A stretch of DNA of 64,000 nt, from contig NZ_WPZQ01000001.1 of NCBI RefSeq assembly GCF_013030265.1, positions 310,001 to 374,000 of the forward strand, in the 5' to 3' direction. Numbering within the stretch: the stretch's first letter is position 1; each line of letters opens with the position of its first letter. Shown piece by piece: positions 46,642 through 56,275 of this stretch. The DNA is from Ruegeria arenilitoris. Its GTDB lineage: Bacteria > Pseudomonadota > Alphaproteobacteria > Rhodobacterales > Rhodobacteraceae. A model generated the notes under the pieces. It did not search any database. It had not been told where the DNA came from and saw only the letters and a program-made list of their open reading frames with translations. The position numbers were made by a program, and so were the translations under genes.

Positions 46642-47301
46642 TCACTCTTCCTCGAAGAGTTCCGTCTGATCCTCTTCACTCTCATCATCATCACGCCCTT
46701 CACCCAGCGGCATGGCACCCGGAGGCGGTCGATTTTCCAGCAAACCAGCAGCACGCAGTTCCTTGAGACCCGGCAAGTCGCGTGCATTCTCCAAACCAAA
46801 ATGATCCAGAAACTCGGGTGTTACCACGAAGGTGACAGGACGACCCGGTGTCATACGCCGTCGGCCCAGCCTGATCCATTCCATCTCAAGCAATTGATCG
46901 ATAGTCCCGCGCGAAACCGACACGCCCCGGATTTCTTCGATCTCGGCCCGCGTGCACGGTTGGTGATAGGCAACGATAGCCAGAGTTTCGATGGCCGCGC
47001 GGCTCAGCTTGCGGGTCTCGACAGTTTCCTTCTGCATGAGGAACCCCAGATCGGGTGCTGTACGGATGGCCCAGGCCTCACCTACTTTCACAACCCGAAC
47101 ACCCCGCCCTTCATATCGTTTCTGAAGCACTTCGATCGCTTGAGCAGCATTGCTGCCATGGGGCATGCGTGCCTCCAGATCTGCAACGGTCACCGGTTCC
47201 GGGCTCGCGAACAGAACAGCCTCGACCATACGTTCCTGCTCGGCCAATGGGGGCGCTTCGAACAGGGTGCCTGTGCCATCATCTTTAGGAGCGTCAGTCA
47301 C
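46642..47301 (-). CDS. scpB: Segregation and condensation protein B
   Basis: ScpB forms the kleisin partner of the SMC-ScpAB condensin. The 219 residues hold two winged helices (about 25-90 and 95-170; AIETLAIVAYHQPCTRAEIEEIRG in fragments IETLAIVAYHQP and VSRGTIDQLLEMEWI) and an acidic tail. The start is a GTG at 47301, which overlaps the scpA stop by eight bases and follows AGAGGA; the longer frame upstream runs inside scpA and is not coding. Confidence 0.94.
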   Translation of the reverse strand: MTDAPKDDGTGTLFEAPPLAEQERMVEAVLFASPEPVTVADLEARMPHGSNAAQAIEVLQKRYEGRGVRVVKVGEAWAIRTAPDLGFLMQKETVETRKLSRAAIETLAIVAYHQPCTRAEIEEIRGVSVSRGTIDQLLEMEWIRLGRRRMTPGRPVTFVVTPEFLDHFGLENARDLPGLKELRAAGLLENRPPPGAMPLGEGRDDDESEEDQTELFEEE

Positions 47302-48088
47302 GTTTATCGGTCCTCTTACGCAAATGGATGGGGGCAAAGGTGTCGCTTTGCTTGATCTCCATATGTCCTTCTTTAACCAGTTCCAGCGAAGCCGCAAATG
47401 TAGCTGCCGTGGCCGACCGCCTGCGCACCGGATCAGCGTCCCATCCGTCTGGAAGATAGGTTTCCATATCGGTCCATGTTCCGGCAAACCCAATCAGCGG
47501 ACGCATACGCTCCAGTGCCTGCTCCATTGTAAAGACCGCGTCACGATCCATGACAAAGGGCCGAAACTCGTCACGCGTGCGGATACGCGCATAACCCTGC
47601 ATCAGGTCCAGCAAGGTTGCCGAGTATGTCACGGTACGGATGCGAGTGATATCTTCGCCCTGCCCGCGTTTGAAGAAATCGCGCCCAAGCTGGTCGCGCG
47701 CCATCAGACGCGCGGCGGCATCCCGCATGGCTTGCAACCGTTCCAACTGAAAGGCCAGGTGTGCGGCCAGTTCCTCGCCGGTCGGCCCCTCTTCGTCAGG
47801 GTCGGGTGGAAGCAGAAGGCGGGATTTCAGAAAGGCCAGCCATGCGGCCATGACCAAATAGTCTGCCGCAAGTTCGATCCGTAGCGCACGCGCCTTTTCA
47901 ACAAAGGCCAGATATTGCTGCGCAAGAGCCAGAACTGAGATTTTCCGTAGATCAACCTTCTGCGTCCGCGACAGGGTCAGCAGAACGTCCAGCGGGCCTT
48001 CAAACCCGTCCACATCAACGATAAGAGCCTCGGCCGCAAGGCGATCAGCAACCGAGATTGGGTCTTCGCTGAAAAGGTTATCCGTCAT
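47294..48088 (-). CDS. scpA: Segregation and condensation protein A
   Basis: Kleisin ScpA of 264 residues that bridges SMC heads. Landmarks are VDGFEGPLDVLLTLSRTQKVDLRKI at the N-terminus (fragments FEGPLDVLLTL and VDLRKISVLALAQQY), AADYLVMAAWLAFLKSRLLLP, and a C-terminal winged helix (ATFAASLELVKEGH). It overlaps nagZ by 11 bases and scpB by eight, so the three are one transcript. Confidence 0.95.
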   Translation of the reverse strand: MTDNLFSEDPISVADRLAAEALIVDVDGFEGPLDVLLTLSRTQKVDLRKISVLALAQQYLAFVEKARALRIELAADYLVMAAWLAFLKSRLLLPPDPDEEGPTGEELAAHLAFQLERLQAMRDAAARLMARDQLGRDFFKRGQGEDITRIRTVTYSATLLDLMQGYARIRTRDEFRPFVMDRDAVFTMEQALERMRPLIGFAGTWTDMETYLPDGWDADPVRRRSATAATFAASLELVKEGHMEIKQSDTFAPIHLRKRTDKRD

Positions 48089-49085
48089 ACACCTGCCCGT
48101 TCATCAAACGGGATAGTTCCGCCTCAGCAGCCTCGATGTCAAGTTCTGCCGGGGTTTTACGCATCGCAAGCGCATGTTCCGCCCGACGTTGAGCATCGTC
48201 TGACATTTCACCGACCGCTTCCAGCACTTCAGCACGGTCCGTAAATGAGCCATTGCAATGCAGGGTAATGTCACAGCCTGCCTGAAGCGCCTTGAGCGAC
48301 AACTCAGCCGCAGATCCGCTTAGCGCTTTCATCGAGATATCGTCGGTCATGATCAGCCCGTCAAAGCCAATATTCTGACGGATGACCTCAATCATCTTTG
48401 CCGAGACCGTGGCAGGCTGCGCGTCGATCTTCTCAAAAACCAGATGCGCGGTCATTCCCATGGGCAAATCGTTCAGCGCACGGAATGGGGCAAAATCACT
48501 CTGCTCCAGTTCTTCCAGCGACAGATCGACATGGGGAAGGTCAAAATGGGTGTCCAGTGTGGAACGACCATGTCCCGGCATATGCTTCATGACGGGCAGA
48601 ACACCACCATCCAGATGACCCTGCGCTACTGCACGCCCAATCCGCGCAACATGGTTGGCATCATGGCCGTAGCAACGGTTCTTCAGAAAGACATGCGTCC
48701 CTTCCCGGGCTATGTCGAGCATTGGCGCACAATTGCTGTCGATGCCATACGAGCGGAGCTCATGGGCAATCAAACGATAACGCAGATACATGGCCCGCTC
48801 TGCTGCCTCACCCGCCCGTTCGGCGTGATCAAGCGGCGGCAACCATTCACGAGCCAGAGGTTCGCGCAGACGCTGGACGCGCCCGCCCTCCTGATCAACC
48901 GTAATCGGGCAATCCCGGCCTACAGCTTCTCGAAAGTCATCGCAAAGGGCACGGACCTGATCGGCTGTGTCTATGTTTCTGGCAAACAAAATGAACCCAA
49001 ACGGGTTCATTTTACGAAACAGTGCTTTTTCTTCGGCTGTCAGACGCAATCCTTCGGCGTCAGTGATTGCGGCTCCGAACTTCAC
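48078..49085 (-). CDS. nagZ: Beta-N-acetylhexosaminidase NagZ (GH3)
   Basis: Cytosolic family 3 glycosidase of 335 residues that removes GlcNAc from anhydromuropeptides in peptidoglycan recycling. Landmarks are ITVDQEGGRVQRL, KHMPGHGRSTLDTH with the catalytic His-Asp pair, LIMTDDISMKAL with the nucleophile aspartate, and DSNCAPMLDIA. The start is GTG at 49085 overlapping the upstream stop as GTGA. anmK at 30 kb would use a later product of the same pathway. Confidence 0.95.
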   Translation of the reverse strand: MKFGAAITDAEGLRLTAEEKALFRKMNPFGFILFARNIDTADQVRALCDDFREAVGRDCPITVDQEGGRVQRLREPLAREWLPPLDHAERAGEAAERAMYLRYRLIAHELRSYGIDSNCAPMLDIAREGTHVFLKNRCYGHDANHVARIGRAVAQGHLDGGVLPVMKHMPGHGRSTLDTHFDLPHVDLSLEELEQSDFAPFRALNDLPMGMTAHLVFEKIDAQPATVSAKMIEVIRQNIGFDGLIMTDDISMKALSGSAAELSLKALQAGCDITLHCNGSFTDRAEVLEAVGEMSDDAQRRAEHALAMRKTPAELDIEAAEAELSRLMNGQVYDG

Positions 49086-50197
49086 CGGACAGCGACCGGG
49101 ATACAGTCTGCGCCTTGCGCAACCAGAGCAGCGCAGAATTGACGCGAGTCGCTCAGGTCCTCAAAACCCAACACCCGCAGACGATAGAAAGTGCGCCCAC
49201 CACTTGATGTTTTTTGTATAACACGCTGTTTTCCAACCATATACTCTGAGAAACGCCCGTTCACCCGATCCCATTCGGCCTGCGCAACTTCGACGCTTTC
49301 ATAAGCGCCCAGCTGCGCCAGACGAGTTCCTTTGCTCAGCGAATCCGGGCTCACATCCAATCCAACCGCAGCTTTGACAGCAGCGTTGATGGCATCCTCG
49401 GTATTGCTGTCTGCGCTAATCCCACTGGGCGTCGCCCGCGCCGGACGCGTGGGTGGACGCAGAGAGCGTCGCACACCCGGCAGCGCGGCAATGGCGGGGT
49501 CAGGCAATTGTGCCGCAAGATCTGCGGGATCAATCGCTGGCTCTTCTTCAGGTGTGGACAGCGATGCAAGCTGGATCCCCGGCTCCTGGGCCTGCGCGGG
49601 GTTGGCAGCCTCGCCTGCCAATTCCGCAACCAGTGCATCAACAGCGCCCTGACGCAACTCGGCGGCTTCCTGATTGGTAATTTCTTCCTCGACCACATGT
49701 ACCGCTGGTGTCGGCTGCAGAGTGCCCATAGGAGCATCTTCGTCAGTCAGAGACACCGGACGAGGTGCAAGGATCAGGCGATCTGCCGGAGGTGCTGCCG
49801 AACCTTCAGCGGCAACTGTGTTGACGGCAAGCCCTTGGTGATCAGCTGGGGTGCCGCCAGGACTTTCAGGTTGAATACGCATCGGGCCTTCGGCTGCGCG
49901 CACGACAGGCACTCCGCTGACATCGCGCATGACAAGCTTGTAACCCCAGACACCAACGCCTGCGACCAGTGCCAGAGAGGCGACCGCACCAAGGACATTA
50001 ACCATGCGGCCCAGCCCGCCTGCGCCACGCGGAGCTTCGTCATAACCCTGCATTTCGTCGGAATAGTCATACGCATCCTCAGGATGCGGCTGATTCGTGT
50101 AATGCATGTGCTCGGGGCCTGTTTGCCCCGAGTAATCGTAACTCGCCATTTCCGCCTCACCGCCCGATTGCGCCGGAAAATATGGCGCGCGGGTCAT
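49082..50197 (-). CDS. SPOR domain protein, single-pass inner membrane
   Basis: A 371-residue protein. A short acidic, Tyr/Asp-rich cytosolic N-terminus (about 1-65) precedes one transmembrane helix (VNVLGAVASLALVAGVGVWGY, about 66-86; fragment quoted within limit as VLGAVASLALVAGVGVW), a long Pro/Ala-rich periplasmic linker, and a C-terminal SPOR peptidoglycan-binding domain (about 290-370; LAQLGAYESVEVAQAEW and FYRLRVLGFEDLSDSRQFC). SPOR domains bind denuded glycan at the septum, so a cell division role is likely. An ATG at 50149 with GAGG is an alternative start. Confidence 0.88.
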   Translation of the reverse strand: MTRAPYFPAQSGGEAEMASYDYSGQTGPEHMHYTNQPHPEDAYDYSDEMQGYDEAPRGAGGLGRMVNVLGAVASLALVAGVGVWGYKLVMRDVSGVPVVRAAEGPMRIQPESPGGTPADHQGLAVNTVAAEGSAAPPADRLILAPRPVSLTDEDAPMGTLQPTPAVHVVEEEITNQEAAELRQGAVDALVAELAGEAANPAQAQEPGIQLASLSTPEEEPAIDPADLAAQLPDPAIAALPGVRRSLRPPTRPARATPSGISADSNTEDAINAAVKAAVGLDVSPDSLSKGTRLAQLGAYESVEVAQAEWDRVNGRFSEYMVGKQRVIQKTSSGGRTFYRLRVLGFEDLSDSRQFCAALVAQGADCIPVAVR

Positions 50198-50236
50198 TTC
50201 TTGTCTGCCTCGATCCGGCGGTTCGGGCGGTATTGG

Positions 50237-51982
50237 TTACCGCATCTCCTGCGCCGGAGTGACACCAAGAATACCCAAGCCCGCTGAAATCACAACAGAA
50301 ACGGCCCGGGCCAATGCGATTTTTGATTGGCTTGTGGCAACATCGCCATCCTGGATGAAACGCAGCGAAAGCTCTTCATTGCCCTTGTTCCAGAGCGCAT
50401 GGAAGTCACCAGCCAGTTCATACAGGTAGAAAGCAACCCGATGCGGTTCATTGGTGCGGGCGGCGATCTCAACCAAGCGGGGCCATTCCGCCAACTTTTT
50501 GGCAACCGTCAGTTCCGAGGCATGGTCGATCTTGCCTAGATCAGAGGTTCTCAGGGTCACGTCATCTGCGGCGATCTCGGCCTCGGTGGCGCGGCGCAGC
50601 ACGCTCATGACACGGGCATGGGCATATTGCACGTAGAACACCGGGTTCTCGCGGCTCTGTTCCAGTACTTTGTCAAAGTCAAAGTCCAGCGGGGCGTCGT
50701 TCTTACGGGTCAGCATCACGAACCGGGTGACGTCCGGACCAACCTGATCGACCACATCTCGCAGGGTGACAAAGTTCCCTGCCCGCTTGGACATCTTGAA
50801 CGGCTCGCCGTTTTTCCACAGCTTCACCAACTGCGTCAGCTTGATATCCAGCGGCACCTTGCCATCGGACAGCGCAGATACGGCCGCCTTCATCCGTTTG
50901 ACATAACCGCCGTGGTCCGCACCGAACACGTCGATTAGCGCGTCAAAACCACGGGTCACCTTGTCATAGTGATAGGCGATATCCGGGGCGAAATAGGTCC
51001 AGCTGCCGTCTGACTTCTTGACCGGACGGTCGACGTCATCGCCATGCTCGGTGGACTTGAACAGGGTCTGCTCGCGCGGCTCCCAATCTTCGGGCTTTTT
51101 GCCTTTGGGTGGTTCCAGCACGCCTTCGTAGATCAAGCCCTTATCAGTCAGTGACTGCAGTGCCGCCTCGATCTTGCCGGTGCCGTAGAGCGATTTCTCC
51201 GAAAAGAACACGTCCATCTCAACACCCAGCGCCTTCAGGTCAGCCCGGATCAGGTCCATCATAGCGTCGGTCGAGAACTCGCGCAGATCTTCAAGCCATT
51301 CGCTTTCCGGCTTGTCGATCAGGCTGTCGCCATACTTCTCTTTCAGCGCCTCACCGATCGGGATCAGATAGTCACCCGGGTATAGCCCCTCAGCGATCTC
51401 TGGGCTCAGGCCATTTGCCTCCCGGTACCGCTCGTATGCCGACCGCGCCAGCACATCCACCTGCGCACCACCGTCGTTGATGTAATACTCACGGGTCACC
51501 TCGTGGCCGGAATATGCGAGCAGGCTCGCCAGAGCGTCACCGAATACAGCACCCCGCGTATGACCAACATGCAGCGGACCGGTGGGGTTCGCGGACACGT
51601 ATTCCACGTTCACCTTCTGGCCATGCCCCATGGTCGAACGGCCATAGTCGGTACCCTGCTCCAACACAGCCGACAGAACACCCTGCCACACCGACGACGC
51701 AAGGCGCAGGTTCAGGAAGCCCGGCCCGGCCACTTCGGCGCTGGTGATCCGGTCATCCGCCGCCAGTTTTTCGGCAAGCGCGTCGGCGATATCACGCGGC
51801 TTCATCTTGGCTGGTTTCGCCAACACCATCGCAGCGTTTGTCGCCATGTCGCCATGCGCGGCATCGCGCGGCGGTTCAACGGCCACGTTGTCAAAGCTCA
51901 ACCCCTCGGGCAGAGCGCCTTCGGACTGCATCTGTGCCAGCGCGTCCAGTACGAGGCCGCGGATCTCGGAAAACAGGTTCAT
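50237..51982 (-). CDS. argS: Arginine--tRNA ligase
   Basis: Class I synthetase of 581 residues. HIGH motif [16 protein letters not shown] motif in [15 protein letters not shown], an N-terminal additional domain (about 1-110) and the C-terminal all-helical anticodon domain with the DALR-type [16 protein letters not shown]. The ATG at 51982 has AAAGGA. It precedes the SPOR-nagZ-scpAB genes by 40 bases. Confidence 0.97.
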   Translation of the reverse strand: MNLFSEIRGLVLDALAQMQSEGALPEGLSFDNVAVEPPRDAAHGDMATNAAMVLAKPAKMKPRDIADALAEKLAADDRITSAEVAGPGFLNLRLASSVWQGVLSAVLEQGTDYGRSTMGHGQKVNVEYVSANPTGPLHVGHTRGAVFGDALASLLAYSGHEVTREYYINDGGAQVDVLARSAYERYREANGLSPEIAEGLYPGDYLIPIGEALKEKYGDSLIDKPESEWLEDLREFSTDAMMDLIRADLKALGVEMDVFFSEKSLYGTGKIEAALQSLTDKGLIYEGVLEPPKGKKPEDWEPREQTLFKSTEHGDDVDRPVKKSDGSWTYFAPDIAYHYDKVTRGFDALIDVFGADHGGYVKRMKAAVSALSDGKVPLDIKLTQLVKLWKNGEPFKMSKRAGNFVTLRDVVDQVGPDVTRFVMLTRKNDAPLDFDFDKVLEQSRENPVFYVQYAHARVMSVLRRATEAEIAADDVTLRTSDLGKIDHASELTVAKKLAEWPRLVEIAARTNEPHRVAFYLYELAGDFHALWNKGNEELSLRFIQDGDVATSQSKIALARAVSVVISAGLGILGVTPAQEMR

Positions 51983-52115
51983 TTCGGATGTCCTTTTACT
52001 TGCCCGGCGGTTTACCACGCAGCACGGTAAGGTCAATGGAAGCGATCAGATTGGACTTGGTTTACCGACAAAGCCCGCTACTGTCAGCGTAAATTCAGGA
52101 AACGGAGACCGATCC

Positions 52116-52667
52116 ATGCGCTTAGCCCTACCCTTTGCCGTTCTGTTATCAACTTCCATGCCGGCCTGGGCCGAGATGCCCGCTCCGCAAGGGCACGTGT
52201 TGTTAACGCTGGGTGGTGCGGTGACAGAGACCAACTTACCTGCACGCGGTGAAGATGATGGTGGGTTGCTCGGGTATCTCGAGGTTCAGCATGATGGGGC
52301 GGCAGGTTTTGATGCCGCCATGTTGGACAGAATGGATCAGACCAAAATCACCATTTCCTACGGCCCCGAAGGAAACAAACGCGATATCGCCTTTTCCGGG
52401 CCGCGCTTGTCGGACGTCATGATCATGGCCGGTGCAGAAGGAAAAGCAGCAACTCCGGTTGCCATGGACGGTTATCAGTCCGAAATCCCGTGGGAAAGTA
52501 TCGCTGCGCACCAACCAATCGTTGCGACGCATGCTGACGGCGTCCCCATGGGCATCGGTGGCTATGGCCCGACAATGATCGTCTTTCCACCTACGGACGA
52601 TGCTGATCTGGCGCAGGAGCAATCCGGGCAGCAGGTCTGGGCGATCGCTTATATCGGAATTGAATGA
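52116..52667 (+). CDS. Periplasmic protein with molybdopterin-oxidoreductase-like fold, putative
   Basis: A 183-residue protein with a clear signal peptide (MRLALPFAVLLSTSMPAWA). The mature part has a pattern reminiscent of the Oxidored_molyb domain (LLTLGGAVTETN, ISYGPEGNKRDIAFSGPRLSDVMIMAGAEG in part, IPWESIAAHQPIVAT, GGYGPTMIVFPP), but the cysteine that binds the cofactor is absent, so it may be a non-catalytic relative. Start ATG 52116 follows GGAGACC. It is divergent from argS and its stop adjoins the dgt stop. Confidence 0.7.
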   Translation: MRLALPFAVLLSTSMPAWAEMPAPQGHVLLTLGGAVTETNLPARGEDDGGLLGYLEVQHDGAAGFDAAMLDRMDQTKITISYGPEGNKRDIAFSGPRLSDVMIMAGAEGKAATPVAMDGYQSEIPWESIAAHQPIVATHADGVPMGIGGYGPTMIVFPPTDDADLAQEQSGQQVWAIAYIGIE

Positions 52668-53810
52668 TCAGTTGCCGGTAAGCCTTGCATGGTCCTGCAA
52701 CGCAAACCGGTCTGTCATCCCGGCGATGTAGTCCGAGACAATGCGCGCAAGTGCCGTCTCGGTCTTAGCTGCCTCGATATCATCGTGCCAACGTTGTGGC
52801 ATCTGCTTGGGATCATTCAGATATATCGGGAACAGGTCCTCAACGACTTTGCTGACCTCTTCCCGCACTTGCATGACTGTTGGTGCACGGTACATGCGCG
52901 CAAACAAGAACGCCCTGATTTCTTTGAGTTGCGCCCAAAGCCCGTCGGAAAACTGGATCACCGGGTAACCCAGGTGCCGGATATCTTCCACCGTCTTTGC
53001 GCCCGACCGGGATATCAGCCCCCGGGAGGTTTCGATCACGTCGGAAACCATCACCCCAAAAACGCGCCGCAGTGCTTCGTGTCGGCGGCGATAGCGGTCT
53101 AAGCCGGGATACTTCCGATCAACTTCAGCATAACAATCGCCGACAATCGGTAACCGCTGAATCTCTTCGTCAGTGAACAACCCCGCCCGTAATCCATCCA
53201 GCAGATCGTGGTTGTTATAGGCAATGTCGTCAGACAGCGCTGCCACCTGCGCCTCGGCACTGGCGTGAGTATGCAATTCCAGATCAAAACCTTCGTTGCA
53301 TTCTGCCAGTGCCCAAGGCAGCTCCCCCGTGACTGGTCCGTTGTGCTTAGCAATCCCCTCGAGACATTCCCACGTCAGGTTGCACCCGTCGAATTCCGCA
53401 TAGTGACGCTCGAGTTTCGTAACGATCCGAATGGCTTGGGCGTTGTGATCAAACCCGCCATAGGGTTCCATCAACGCATGCAAAGCATCCTCGCCGGTAT
53501 GACCGAACGGCGTATGACCAAGATCATGGGCAAGTGCGACCGCCTCGGTCAGTTCGCCATTCAGACCCAAAGCCCCGGCAATTGTGCGCGCAACCTGAGC
53601 GACTTCAATTGAATGCGTTAGTCGAGTGCGATAACTGTCACCCTCATGCTCAACAAACACCTGCGTCTTGTGCTTGAGCCGCCGAAACGCACTGGCATGA
53701 ATGATCCGGTCGCGATCACGCTGAAAGCATGACCGGAAACTGCTCTCCTCCTCTGGCACAAGCCGCCCCCTTGCGCGGCCTGGGTCTGAGGCAAAACCCG
53801 CTATGTCCAA
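52668..53810 (-). CDS. dgt: Deoxyguanosinetriphosphate triphosphohydrolase-like HD protein
   Basis: HD-superfamily dNTP triphosphohydrolase of about 380 residues. The domain has the opening RDRDRIIHASAFRRLKHKTQ (20 residues), THSIEVAQVARTIA, the HD motif in AHDLGHTPFGHTGE, and SDDIAYNNHDLLDG with the fourth metal ligand. The start is uncertain: TTG at 53810 has AGGAC spaced suitably, whereas a TTG at 53840 has none; no ATG or GTG fits. Its position next to argS and erpA is conserved in Rhodobacterales. Confidence 0.9.
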   Translation of the reverse strand: MDIAGFASDPGRARGRLVPEEESSFRSCFQRDRDRIIHASAFRRLKHKTQVFVEHEGDSYRTRLTHSIEVAQVARTIAGALGLNGELTEAVALAHDLGHTPFGHTGEDALHALMEPYGGFDHNAQAIRIVTKLERHYAEFDGCNLTWECLEGIAKHNGPVTGELPWALAECNEGFDLELHTHASAEAQVAALSDDIAYNNHDLLDGLRAGLFTDEEIQRLPIVGDCYAEVDRKYPGLDRYRRRHEALRRVFGVMVSDVIETSRGLISRSGAKTVEDIRHLGYPVIQFSDGLWAQLKEIRAFLFARMYRAPTVMQVREEVSKVVEDLFPIYLNDPKQMPQRWHDDIEAAKTETALARIVSDYIAGMTDRFALQDHARLTGN

Positions 53811-53821
53811 AGGTCTTGTCC

Positions 53822-53850
53822 TTGTCGCCTGTCCTTGCAATTTCTATATT
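53822..53850 (+). promoter_or_regulatory. Putative sigma-70-type promoter for erpA
   Basis: TTGTCG and TATATT are separated by 17 bases and end 36 bases before the erpA ATG, in the gap shared with the divergent dgt. Confidence 0.45.
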
Positions 53851-53886
53851 GTAAGGCGTAAAGGAAATAAACCTTTGGAGTTTGGC

Positions 53887-54210
53887 ATGAATCTGCCCCC
53901 CACAGTTACAGAACGCGCCTTTGAGCGTCTCGCCGAAATCGGCGCAGCAGATCAGGGTCAGGCCCTGCGCGTCGCTGTGGAAGGCGGCGGATGTTCCGGT
54001 TTTCAATACGAAATCGCGCTGGACGAGCCCAAAGAGGATGACCTTGTGCTGGAAGGCAAAGGTGAAAAAGTAATCGTCGACTCGATTTCCCTGCCGTTTC
54101 TGGAAAACGCGGTGATCGATTTCACACAGGAACTGATCGGTGCGCGGTTTGTGATCGAAAACCCGAACGCAACCTCATCCTGCGGCTGCGGCACTTCATT
54201 TTCAATGTGA
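53887..54210 (+). CDS. erpA: Iron-sulfur cluster insertion protein ErpA
   Basis: A-type Fe-S carrier of 107 residues with the three ligand cysteines Cys36 (VEGGGCSGFQY) and Cys99/Cys101 (SSCGCGTSF). It inserts clusters into acceptor proteins. GGAG is nine bases before the ATG at 53887; the frame is open further upstream but that part is antisense to dgt. xthA follows 60 bases later. Confidence 0.94.
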   Translation: MNLPPTVTERAFERLAEIGAADQGQALRVAVEGGGCSGFQYEIALDEPKEDDLVLEGKGEKVIVDSISLPFLENAVIDFTQELIGARFVIENPNATSSCGCGTSFSM

Positions 54211-54270
54211 CCTTGCCCTGCCCGCGCGGTTGAGGGATAGATCAACCGGCAGCCAGCCGGAGGATCGCGC

Positions 54271-55050
54271 ATGAAAATCGCCACGTTCAACATCAACGGC
54301 ATCAAAGCGCGGGCCGAAGCCCTGCCCCGCTGGCTGGATGATGCACAGCCCGATGTCGTGCTGCTGCAAGAGATCAAATCGATCGACGAGAATTTCCCCC
54401 GCGAGCTGTTCGAGGAACGCGGCTATAACGTCGAAACCCATGGACAAAAAAGCTTCAACGGTGTGGCGATCCTGTCCAAGCTGCCGCTTGAGGACGTGAT
54501 CCGCGGCCTGCCCGGCGATGATGAAGATGAACAAGCGCGCTGGATCGAGGCGACTGTCATTGGAAAAAAGGCACTTCGCATCTGTGGTCTGTATCTGCCG
54601 AACGGCAATCCCGTGCCTGGCCCCAAATACGAGTACAAGCTGGCCTGGATGGAGCGTCTCTATGATCGGGCGCGCGACCTGTTGTTGACGGAAGAACCTG
54701 CACTGATGGCTGGTGATTACAACATCATTCCCCAGGCCGAGGATGCCAAACGCCCGGATGCGTGGCGCGAGGATGCTCTGTTCCGTCCGGAAAGCCGCGC
54801 GGCGTTTCGCAAGATATTGAATTTGGGTTTCACCGAGGCATTTCGCGCCGTGACCCAAGGGCCCGAACACTATTCATTCTGGGACTATCAGGCCGGGGCT
54901 TGGAACAGGAACGATGGTATCCGGATCGACCATTTCCTGCTGACACCGCAGGCCGCTGATCTGATGCGCGATTGCAAGATTGACGCCGAAGTGCGCGGGC
55001 ACGAAAAACCGTCAGACCACGTTCCCGTCTGGGTCGATCTCGATCTGTAA
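54271..55050 (+). CDS. xthA: Exodeoxyribonuclease III
   Basis: AP endonuclease/3' exonuclease of 259 residues, EEP fold. Landmarks: IATFNINGIKAR, VVLLQEIKSID with the metal-ligand glutamate, ICGLYLPNGNPV, MAGDYNIIPQAED with the catalytic Asp and Asn, RIDHFLLTP and the terminal SDHVPVW with the catalytic His. The ribosome site GGAGGA is strong. It works in base excision repair. Confidence 0.95.
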   Translation: MKIATFNINGIKARAEALPRWLDDAQPDVVLLQEIKSIDENFPRELFEERGYNVETHGQKSFNGVAILSKLPLEDVIRGLPGDDEDEQARWIEATVIGKKALRICGLYLPNGNPVPGPKYEYKLAWMERLYDRARDLLLTEEPALMAGDYNIIPQAEDAKRPDAWREDALFRPESRAAFRKILNLGFTEAFRAVTQGPEHYSFWDYQAGAWNRNDGIRIDHFLLTPQAADLMRDCKIDAEVRGHEKPSDHVPVWVDLDL

Positions 55051-55054
55051 CCGC

Positions 55055-56203
55055 TTACGCCGTAGGGTCGTAATCGTATATCCAGTCGTAACGCCGCCCC
55101 ATCCTTGGACCCAAAGCTGTCAGAGCCATTTGGGCGGCGATCCTCATGGGACCACGTAGATGGAAATTGCGCGCGTTTGATGAAGCTGCGTCGACAACCC
55201 TACGCGCACGTGGGGCACGCTTGGTTTCATAAGCCTCCAAAGAGCTGGTGACGTCGTCCTGATCGAAGGACTTTGCCAGTATCCACGCGTCTTCCAGCGC
55301 AAGACAAGCACCCTGCGCCATGAAGGGCAGCGTTGGATGCGCCGCATCACCCAATAGGGCAATTCGCCCGTTCTGCCATTTGCGGGCAACGGGACGCAGG
55401 AAAAGAGCCCACAGATGCGTTTCTTGCACCTCTTGCAGGACCTCCTGCACCTTGCCGCCGAAATCGGCAAAGCGGGCGCGGAGATCGTTGGGATCACCCT
55501 TGAGGCGCCAGCCCTCCTCCTGCCAGTCAGAACGCTCCTCGATTGCAACGATGTTCATGAGGCTTTGGTTGCGCAAAGGATAGGTCACGACGTGACGACC
55601 CGGACCCATCGTCAGATGCGCCTTTGGGGCTGTCAGATTGCGATCCCAAGGAATTGTTGCACGCCAGGCAACCTGATGCGTGAAACCAAGTAGCTCTTCG
55701 CCGTTCAAGGCAGGGCGAATACTGCTTCGCCCTCCGTCGGCAGCAATTGTGCAATCGGCACCAATTTCTTCGCCATTACCCAAAACCACGCCCACATCAT
55801 CTGGGGCATCGTGGATCTGCTCCACCTTGGCGTCCAGACGGATGTTCACCCCAGAGGCGACGGCCGCGCGAAGCAGCAAGTCGATCAGGTCGGCTCGGTG
55901 ATAGTAATATGTCGGTCCGGCTGCTGGCGCCGGAATACGACTTATGAACCGTCCACCGCGGTAATCCCTCAGCACTGTGCCATAGGATTTCTGGCCAGCT
56001 TCGGGCACATCACCAACCACGCCAAGTGCACGTAAGACGCGCATGCCATTGGCACTGATCTGCAGACCGGCACCTACCTCAGCTATTTCTGGGGCTTGTT
56101 CGAGTACAAGAACCTCAGCACCACGTTGACGCAGCGCGATGGCTGCGGCCAACCCGCCAATACCAGCGCCAATAACGCAAAACTTGAGACCCTCGATATT
56201 CAT
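55055..56203 (-). CDS. FAD-dependent aromatic-ring monooxygenase family protein
   Basis: Flavoprotein hydroxylase of 382 residues with the GAGIGGL dinucleotide motif (residues 13-19), the second FAD motif ADGGRSSIRPAL, and the NAD(P)H/FAD motif LLGDAAHPTLPFMAQGACLALEDAW (fragment LLGDAAHPTLPFMAQG). It resembles salicylate/3-hydroxybenzoate hydroxylases, but no catabolic neighbours support a substrate. No membrane segment. Confidence 0.86.
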   Translation of the reverse strand: MNIEGLKFCVIGAGIGGLAAAIALRQRGAEVLVLEQAPEIAEVGAGLQISANGMRVLRALGVVGDVPEAGQKSYGTVLRDYRGGRFISRIPAPAAGPTYYYHRADLIDLLLRAAVASGVNIRLDAKVEQIHDAPDDVGVVLGNGEEIGADCTIAADGGRSSIRPALNGEELLGFTHQVAWRATIPWDRNLTAPKAHLTMGPGRHVVTYPLRNQSLMNIVAIEERSDWQEEGWRLKGDPNDLRARFADFGGKVQEVLQEVQETHLWALFLRPVARKWQNGRIALLGDAAHPTLPFMAQGACLALEDAWILAKSFDQDDVTSSLEAYETKRAPRARRVVDAASSNARNFHLRGPMRIAAQMALTALGPRMGRRYDWIYDYDPTA

Positions 56204-56217
56204 GTCCCGGGCTTAGC

Positions 56218-56252
56218 GCAAAAAAAACGCCGGAGCTACAGGCCCCGGCGTT
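56218..56252 (-). terminator. Rho-independent terminator after dksA
   Basis: AACGCCGG and CCGGCGTT form a stem with an 11-base loop; read on the minus strand it ends in a run of eight T. It lies between the dksA stop (56276) and the next gene on the same strand. Confidence 0.85.
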
Positions 56253-56275
56253 CATGTGTTGTTATGTTCCAGCGA